Below are positions 57,106 through 64,000 of a DNA stretch of 64,000 nucleotides, in pieces (position 1 is the first letter of the stretch; the number at the start of each line of letters is the position of its first letter). Location of the stretch: positions 17,277,412 to 17,341,411 of the forward strand of contig CM042181.1 in assembly GCA_023376005.1 (NCBI GenBank), read 5' to 3'. The notes beneath the pieces were generated by a model. It saw nothing but the letters and a program-made list of their open reading frames with translations, searched no databases and had not been told where the DNA came from. A program made the position numbers and the translations under genes. The DNA is from Doryteuthis pealeii. Its lineage: Eukaryota > Mollusca > Cephalopoda > Myopsida > Loliginidae.

Positions 57106-59534
57106 ATTGTATAGGGAGATCTCGGAGTAACGAGATTAAGGAAAATCTCGGTAAGAACGAGATTTAGGGAAAGAACAGAATAACAAAGATGGCGTCTTGA
57201 ACTGCACACATTACTTATGTATGAGGCTGTAAATAGAACCTTTTGTTAGCCTTTACACAACATTTCAGCCGTTATGCCCCCCGGCCTTCTTCAAGTGTTT
57301 GTCAACCTCGGAAGCCTTGTGTTCAACAAGCTTAACACTTGTAAAAAGTCGATGTGTCAAAGATTCACTTTGATAAATACACAACAGGTTTAAGCATGCC
57401 TTGAGTAAGTTCAGACGAAACAATCTCCTATAACTTGGAGGTCTTTATACAGAGAAGAAAAATATTTATCATTTGTATTAATACTCGCGCTCCTTAAAAG
57501 TACGACCGTTATCTTGTAAGAAAAAGAAAAAAAAAAAAAAAAAAAAAAAAAGGTCTCGATCATTTTATTTAGATTTTTAGAATTGTTGTCCTCTATACAT
57601 TAATACTATTGTTCCTTATCTTCTATATGAAACAATCTCCCATAGCTTGGGGGAGGGCTTCATACGATGAAAAAAAAGTTCTGTATTGCCGCCCAAATCC
57701 AAACTTTTTTCAGTCCTAGGTATGACGTTAAATTGCATCTAGTGGTGAGGTTCCAGTTCTGGGAAATGTGGATTACCCCTTCATATCCATTACTTCCAGG
57801 TCAACAGACCCGGAGTGGTAGTACCTGTTAGTGTATCAACAATAGGTTAACTAGATCAAAAATCTGTTTAAAAATAATTTGAATACCCAGCAATAATTAA
57901 TAAAACAAAAACGTCCCCGGCAATAAAATAACCCAACAAGGGTTGACATGCCATAAAATCCAACCAACCAACCCTAAGAGCTTTGTATACTTGGGCATAA
58001 AATAATCCAAAAAGGGTTGACGTGCCGTAAAATCCAACCCACCAACCATAAGAGCCTTGTATACTTTGGCATAAGATAACCCAACAAGAGTTGACATGCA
58101 GTAAAATCCAACCAATAAACCAAGCCAAGTTAATTTTGTTTCTGGCCATGATGAAATGAATAAAATAGAAGAGTCTTCGGCATAAAATAACCCAACAAGG
58201 GTTGACATACCGTAAAATCCAGCCAACAAAACCTTTGACAAATGAGATTTGTTTAGAAAAATTATTATTCCAAGAAAACAATGGCTTTGTTTGGAGAATA
58301 ATCGTTAGTTGAGAAAAAATGATTCACCCAACCCGTTTCAAATAAATACGATGTGACACAAGTTAACAAGTAGGAGTCGTTCAGCAAAAACCTAACTCTT
58401 CAGTAGTAATGGATATGCGAGACTAGATTGCTAACCATCACATTTCGAGGGGACGCCAATGGTTGTTGGTTAAGCATATCCTTTCATCGTACAGTAGTAT
58501 ATATCTATTAATAATGGAGATTCGCTTCCGGTTTTTTTAACAAAAACTACGTTACATTACCCAAAATCGTCATAACATAGAATAAATACTCAAAATTTGA
58601 ACATGCAACATTAGACAGTCCTCATTGTTTTTTAAAACAAGTTTTAATAAATACATGACTGGTATTATATATCTATATATAGTTTGTTTTATTTTAATAC
58701 ATATTTAAAGTTTACATTTCAAATTGTTTTATTTTTTAATCCTTTAATGAATTTGATGATTTTACTTAAATTACAAACTCGCTGACATTGAATTTTTAAC
58801 TCCCACCCGTCAGGCAATGTTTCAAAAATCTATTTTTACATCGCCAGGAGGGTGTTTTTATTTTTATTTTGCTAGTATAATATAATATAATATATATATC
58901 CCTCCACACAAACAGTGGTTTGAGAATTGCATTGGTGAGAAACTGTCAGTAACCAAGAGCCGTTAACTTCATGTGCACGCTACCCGAACTTAGATTGTGA
59001 GTACATGCATGGATGTATGCATGTATACCTGTGTGTGCGTATATACGATGGACTCTCCCCGTCGATCGACGTATGAGTGTTCATACAATGAACATCTACA
59101 GTGATTGTTTATAGTGGTGAAGGCTTGTGTTGGACCATCCACACTTTTTGGCACAGTCGATAGGAAAGAATTGGTGCATCAAGGGTTGCCACAAACCCAA
59201 TCAACGACCGACCTCAGGAATTTTGAATTCAGAGTTATCCCTCTCCTAGACTGGTTACCTACCCAAGGCTGAAGGGCCAGTCTGCCTACCTACCCAAGGC
59301 TGAAGGGCCCAGTCTGCCCTACTATTTAACCCATAGCTGGAGGGAATTTTGAATTCAGTTATCCTATATATACATAACTAGACAGATACAGAAAATTCAA
59401 ATTAAATATATGGATAGATACACAGAAAGATAGATACTACTGAATAAAAATAGACAAATAGATGGACAAAGATTAAAAAAAAAAAAAAAAAAAAAATCAC
59501 ATATACAATGACAAATCCAGTTCCTAAACATACA
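57106..59534. repeat. Copy B of 33986-36400: R1 fragment, four hairpin repeats, SINE tail
   Basis: 57895-58215 has the four GGCATAAAATAA...CCGTAAAATCCAACC units with regular spacing; 59225-59350 is a SINE-1 tail with a short local duplication (CCAAGGCTGAAGGGCC twice). Cleaner than copy A. No gene. Confidence 0.65.
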
Positions 59535-60183
59535 TCTTATTATAATGGACATTGTGTGCTTTTCTGTCTGTAACCGAAACTATATTCCTACTCAAGTCAC
59601 AATTCTCTTAGTTATTACATCAGATTCTCCATGATTTTATTTTTATCTAAACCTCAATTATTAATAAAATTGTCTTACATTATTAATACTGTTAACTATG
59701 TCTACATACTGACAACATGCAATATATTTATATATACAACAAAATAGCGGTTTACAGTGTGAATGGGAAGGCTAATTTGCATATTAATATTAAAAATCGA
59801 ATTTAATAAATATGTGCTCAGTGTTATGATTTCTAACTGTTTGGTTTTATTTTAATGAATATAGCAAAAATCTCTTCAATGAATCTTAAATGAAATCCAT
59901 TAACAAATAAAATAACTGTCATTTTATTCTTTACTTCCTCTTATAACTAAATACTTAAATTAGAAAAAATAACAATGAAAGACGAGAGTGATGGAAGAGT
60001 AAGTTTCAGTTGTTCCATTTTTTATTATACTCCCTCTGTTTCAAATCTTTTATTATACTCCCTCTGTTTCAAATCTTTTTATCTGTATTCTTATTTAGTT
60101 TCATTAGCCTTTCTAATTTAATACAATATTTTATTACATTAAAACTTAAATACTTGCACCCGGAGGGTGCATATATTTGCTAG
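59535..60183 (+). mobile_element. Helitron Hel-N1, upstream member of tandem pair (copy B)
   Basis: TC start after A; 3' hairpin GCACCCGGAGGGTGC, then CTAG at 60180-60183, followed at once by the next element. Contains a short internal duplication (TTATTATACTCCCTCTGTTT twice). Confidence 0.9.
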
Positions 60184-60805
60184 TCTTATTATAATGGACA
60201 TTGTGTGCTTTTCTGTCTGTAACCGAAACTATATTACTATTCAAGTAACAATTCCCTTAGTTATTTACGTCACATTCTACAGGATTTTATTTTTATTTAA
60301 ACCTCAATTATGAATAAAATTGTTTTACATTATGAATACTATTGGTAACATCCACATACTAATAACATGCAATTATATTTATATATACAACAAAATAGCA
60401 GTTTACAGTGTGAATGGGAAGGCTAATTTGCATATTGATATTAAAAATTTGATTTTAATAAATATGTGCTTAGTATTGATTTCTAATTGTTTGGTTTTAT
60501 CTTAATGAATATTATCTAAAATCTCAGGGATAAGTCTTAAAAGAAATCCATTAACAAGAAATAACTAATTTTATTCTTTACTTCCTATTTTAACTAAATA
60601 GTTAAATTAGGAAAATTTAGCAATGAAAGACGGGAGTGAGGGAAGAGCAAGTTTCAGTTGTTCTATTTCTTTATTATACCCCCCTCTGTTTCAAATATTT
60701 TTATCTGCTTTCTTATTTAGTTTCATTAGCATTTCTAATTTGATACAATATTTTATTACATTAAAACTTAAATACTTGCACCCGGAGGGTGCATATATTT
60801 GCTAG
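60184..60805 (+). mobile_element. Helitron Hel-N1, downstream member of tandem pair (copy B)
   Basis: TC directly abuts the previous CTAG; intact hairpin and CTAG at 60802-60805, then T. Confidence 0.9.
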
Positions 60806-61106
60806 TATACATAAAAGACAATTAAAACAGATACATTCACCATGACCAATCCCCATAATCAAAGATTCTTGACCCACACCTGCATCACCATATAAACACT
60901 CCCCATCTAGAGAGAAGAAAATCCACTACCCACCCCCAACCACCCTTGCCCCTACTGTTCTCACCATTTTGAAAATGTCCTTCATTGAAGCAAGAATTAT
61001 ATTCGTCCTGAAGAAAGTCTAAATGACCGAAACGTTGCATCGTCGACAATAAGCATCCAGTTTCCATAACATCCCGTGTTTGTCTACTTTTCTCCACATA
61101 CAAATA
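60806..61106. other. Unique flank with CTGAAGA...GAAAC motif
   Basis: 61008-61035 reads CCTGAAGAAAGTCTAAATGA then CCGAAACGTTG; 61035-61103 matches 3945-4018. No exon found. Confidence 0.5.
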
Positions 61107-61735
61107 TCTTATTATAATGGAGATTGTGGGTTTTTATGTCTGTAACCGAAACTACATTACTATTCAAGTCACAATTTCCTTAGTTATTTACATCACATTC
61201 TCCATGATTTTATTTTTATTTAAACTTCAATTAACAAAATTCTTTGACATCATTAAGACTGTTGACCATATCTACATACTAATAACATGCAATTGTATTT
61301 ATATATACAAGAAAATAGCGGTTTACAGTGTGAATGGGAAGGCTAATTTGCATATTGATCTTAAAAATTTGATTTTAATAAATATATGCTTAGTATTATT
61401 GATTTCTAATTGTTTGGTTTTATATCAATGAATATGAGCAAAAATCTCGGGGATAAATCTTAAAAGAAATTCATTAAAAAGAAATAACTAATTTCATTCT
61501 TTACTTATTTTAACTAAATAGTTAATTTAGGAAAATTTACCAATGAAAGACGGAAGTAAGGGAAAATGATGGAAGAGTTAGTTTCAAAGTTGTTCTATTT
61601 TTCAATCATACCCCCTCTGTTCAAATATTTTTATCTGAATTCTTATTCAGTTTCTTTGGCTTTTCTAATTTAACATGATATTTTATTATATCAAAACGTA
61701 AATACTTGCACCCGGAGGGTGCATATATTTGCTAG
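61107..61735 (+). mobile_element. Helitron Hel-N1
   Basis: TCTTATTATAATGGAGATTG start after A, hairpin GCACCCGGAGGGTGC, CTAG at 61732-61735, then T. About 629 bp, non-coding. Confidence 0.9.
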
Positions 61736-62532
61736 TATATTTAAATTTGGTTAAAAATAATGGAATCATAGTTAAGTGAGTGTTTTTTTTCAAGTTTTCT
61801 AACAATTTTATTTGATGTTATCTTGAAAGGAGTTAATGAGTTGTCCAAAAGAGTTTTCTTTCTATTAATAGACCAAGTACTTTTAGTTTTTTTTTCTGAA
61901 CTATTATCAAGGCTGTGAATTATTTTGTAACCAAATTTGTTTGAATGAAAAATACAAGTGACGAACAGTATTAATCATATCTTTATCTGCACGAGAATTA
62001 GATTTAGAAAAACGAACCAGTTTATGACCTGAACAAAAAAAAGAATATTGGTTTTAAAAAAATAAAATAAATAAAATAAAATTAAAAAAATAAAAAGTAT
62101 TAATTTTTGTAGTTTATCTAATCCCGTCAAATCCAAAGTCCGTAGGGAGGGGGGGTATCCAATCGAAGTTTTTTTTTCAGATTTAAGAGATAAGCAAATG
62201 GAATCTATTGAATTCAGAAGAAACCTCACGTCGAACAAAGGTTGACTTTCTCCACGGACGAGAATCGAAATTGGTTGAAACAAGAATTACAGGCAACCTT
62301 ATGATAAAAAAGGACAGATACTGTTTGAATACTTACCAAGTCTGACACAAGGTCACGTACTATCAAGTCGCTATATAATAACAATGGCTTTATAACTAGT
62401 TTTATCAGCCGGGCTAAACGTCTTGGGTTTAAAGTCTAACAGTAAGAACTTTAGTCTTTGCTATATCATATCGCCGTGCCATTATAGTACGCGGCCTACC
62501 CGGTTTGAATGTGTCCTACCTCAGTAAGAGTA
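61736..62532. other. Unassigned; one open frame of unknown nature
   Basis: A minus-strand frame of 102 codons (61975-62283) starts MFQPISILVRGESQPLFDVR and ends in a low-complexity Phe/Ile/Leu stretch. It matches no family I recognise. A donor-like ACTTG|GTAAGT (minus) sits at about 62335. It could be an exon or an old transposon piece. Confidence 0.3.
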
Positions 62533-63171
62533 TCTTATTATAATGGAGATTGTGTGTTTTTCTGTCTGTAACCGAAACTATATTACTACTCAAGTCACAA
62601 TTCCTTAATTATTTACGTCAAATTCTCCATGATTTCATTCTTTTAAACCTTCAGTTATTAATAAAAATTGCTTTACATTATTAATACTGTTGATCATATC
62701 TACGTACTAATAACATGCAATTGTATTTATATATACAAAATATAGCGGTTTACAGTTTGAACGAGAAGGCTAATTTGCATATTGATATTTAAAATTTTAT
62801 TTTAATAAATATGTGCTTGGTATTATTGATTTCTAATTGTTTGGTTTTATCTTAAGAAATATAAACAAAAATCTCGTGGATAAATCTTAAAAGAAATTTA
62901 TTTACAAGAAGAAATAACTGTAATATTATCCTTTACTTCCTATTTTAACTAATAAGTTAAATTAGGAAAATTTACCAATGAAACAGGGGAGTAATCAAAA
63001 ATGATGGAATAGTTAGTTTCAAAGTTGTTCTATTTTGCAATCATACCCCCTCTGTTCCAAATATTTTTATCTGAATTCTTATTCAGTTTCATTAGCCTTT
63101 CTAATTTAATATGATATTTTATTATATCAAAACTTAAATACTTGCACCCGGAGGGTGCATATATTTGCTAG
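62533..63171 (+). mobile_element. Helitron Hel-N1
   Basis: TC start after A, perfect 3' hairpin GCACCCGGAGGGTGC, CTAG at 63168-63171, then T. Confidence 0.9.
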
Positions 63172-63301
63172 TATTTATAGATATAAGTAGTAGGCAATTT
63201 ATTGAAACTAATTATTTTTCACATGTATTCAATTTCAAGAAATTGAATTCAGTCATACGCTGTATATAGTAATTTAAGAAAAATTAAAAGAATTTATCCA
63301 T

Positions 63302-63545
63302 AATTTATACTGGTTAGCTCAGTCGGCAGAGCGTTCGGCTAGAGACCACAAGGTTCCTAGTTCGATACCGGTCCCCGCCAACTCAGCGTATGAGTAGCAC
63401 AGGGATCTGTACGGTAAAATAAGGAGCTGATGGTAGGTGTGGCGCTCCACCTCAGATGCTAAAAATCAATCTCCTTGGTCTAGCGCTAGTGAAAAGGGGA
63501 TAGACTCCCTCGCTGATTGGCTGATACCGACATTAGGCCGCCCCG
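63302..63545 (+). mobile_element. tRNA-derived SINE (second family)
   Basis: Head CTGGTTAGCTCAGTCGGCAG has a perfect A box (TAGCTCAGTCGG); AGTTCGATACCGGTCCCCGC has the B box. The acceptor and anticodon stems do not pair properly, so it is not a working tRNA. A ~170-bp unrelated body follows (GGTAGGTGTGGCGCTCCACC ... GACATTAGGCCGCCCCGACG). Confidence 0.75.
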
Positions 63546-63755
63546 ACGACTTACTTATATGAACCAGATCTATTTCATTCTAAAATATTCTAATATAAGG
63601 TTAGGTTAGCAGTTATAACCTTACAATGTTTTTATGGTAGGCCACATACTATAAGAGAGACACGATTTCGTAGGCCACATACTATAATGGTATCCATTAT
63701 ATACGTAGTATTAGAAACATTGTAATTTTAGACAATTTCAAAATCTAGATTTTTT

Positions 63756-63939
63756 GGGTGTGTAGTGTCCTGACATCTTGACCTAGTGAGATTAAGGGAC
63801 AAATCTCGATAGGACGAAACCCCGGCAATAGGGACTTCACTACTAACGTGGACATATAGCCACACGGACATCATTGTACACGTTCCCGAAATAAAACCCG
63901 TTTTTAAACGTTAACCCTGAGTTAGTTCTCTACAGGGTG
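63756..63939 (+). mobile_element. Solo LTR-like element with 5-bp duplication
   Basis: Element 63761-63934 (174 bp) begins TGTAGTGTCC and ends CTCTACA (inverted TGTAG/CTACA ends), contains AATAAAA, and is flanked by GGGTG on both sides. TG...CA ends plus a 5-bp duplication fit an LTR retrotransposon solo LTR. Related sequences at 8886 and 33976. Confidence 0.75.
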
Positions 63940-64000
63940 TCTAAGAAAAAATATAAAAAATATATATATGAGTTAATGTAGCGTAGACATGAAGCCAATA

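Noticed and set aside
61975..62283. Missing RING or other TRAF exon in the 102-codon minus-strand frame
   Set aside because: No Cys/His zinc-binding pattern and the end is low complexity; kept only as unassigned.
63302..63375. Functional tRNA gene
   Set aside because: A and B boxes are good, but acceptor and anticodon stems do not pair and a SINE body follows.

Overview
This is AT-rich, repeat-dense, intron-bearing nuclear DNA from an invertebrate animal. GT-AG introns, a metazoan TRAF-type gene, LINE, Helitron, hAT, piggyBac and mariner remnants and tRNA-derived SINEs support this. No species or phylum can be named from the sequence; a cnidarian or lophotrochozoan would both fit. There are no bacterial operons, no CRISPR array and no convincing functional tRNA or rRNA gene.

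The one real cellular gene is a TRAF-family adaptor on the minus strand. In transcription order the exons are: RING tail (25118-25175), zinc finger (19349-19453), zinc finger (18398-18555), zinc finger (15934-16098), coiled coil (13753-13925) and MATH domain with stop (8253-8742). All exon phases match once the zinc-finger exon at 18398 is read with the length it has in the second copy (159 nt; it is 158 nt here). The joined exons give about 382 residues. The 5' exon(s) with the first half of the RING were not found.

The window contains itself. About 13829-37675 (copy A) is repeated in direct orientation as 37681-60763 (copy B), collinear exon for exon and transposon for transposon. The junction is an ambiguous base (n) at 37676, and 34.7-38.4 kb is full of small indels absent from the matching part of B. 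The best reading is two haplotypes joined head to tail by the assembler; a true 23 kb tandem duplication is the alternative. The comparison gives two versions of the same locus: VNTRs, an (AAT)n block and minisatellites differ greatly in length, while the transposon insertions checked are shared.

Layout: 1-8250, broken transposons (piggyBac 1.8-3.8 kb, mariner 4.4-4.8 kb), MITEs, a 30-bp minisatellite and an array built from the end of the MATH exon. 8253-25175, the TRAF gene, its introns filled with LINE, Helitron, mariner, MITE and satellite sequence. 25.2-37.7 kb, upstream sequence with VNTRs, MITEs, SINEs, a hAT insertion and a recurrent 0.6 kb unclassified repeat (called R1 here). 37.7-60.8 kb, copy B. 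60.8-64 kb, unique flank with two more Helitrons, a tRNA-derived SINE and a solo LTR.

The most unusual observations are: (1) the false or real self-duplication; (2) two exons of the same gene whose 3' ends, one with its splice donor, have been copied into degenerate tandem arrays just downstream; (3) a uniform family of about 620-bp non-autonomous Helitrons, some joined head to tail; (4) a tandem intronic repeat carrying one YY1-like CAAGATGGCG site per unit; (5) a short two-stem hairpin motif that recurs many times.
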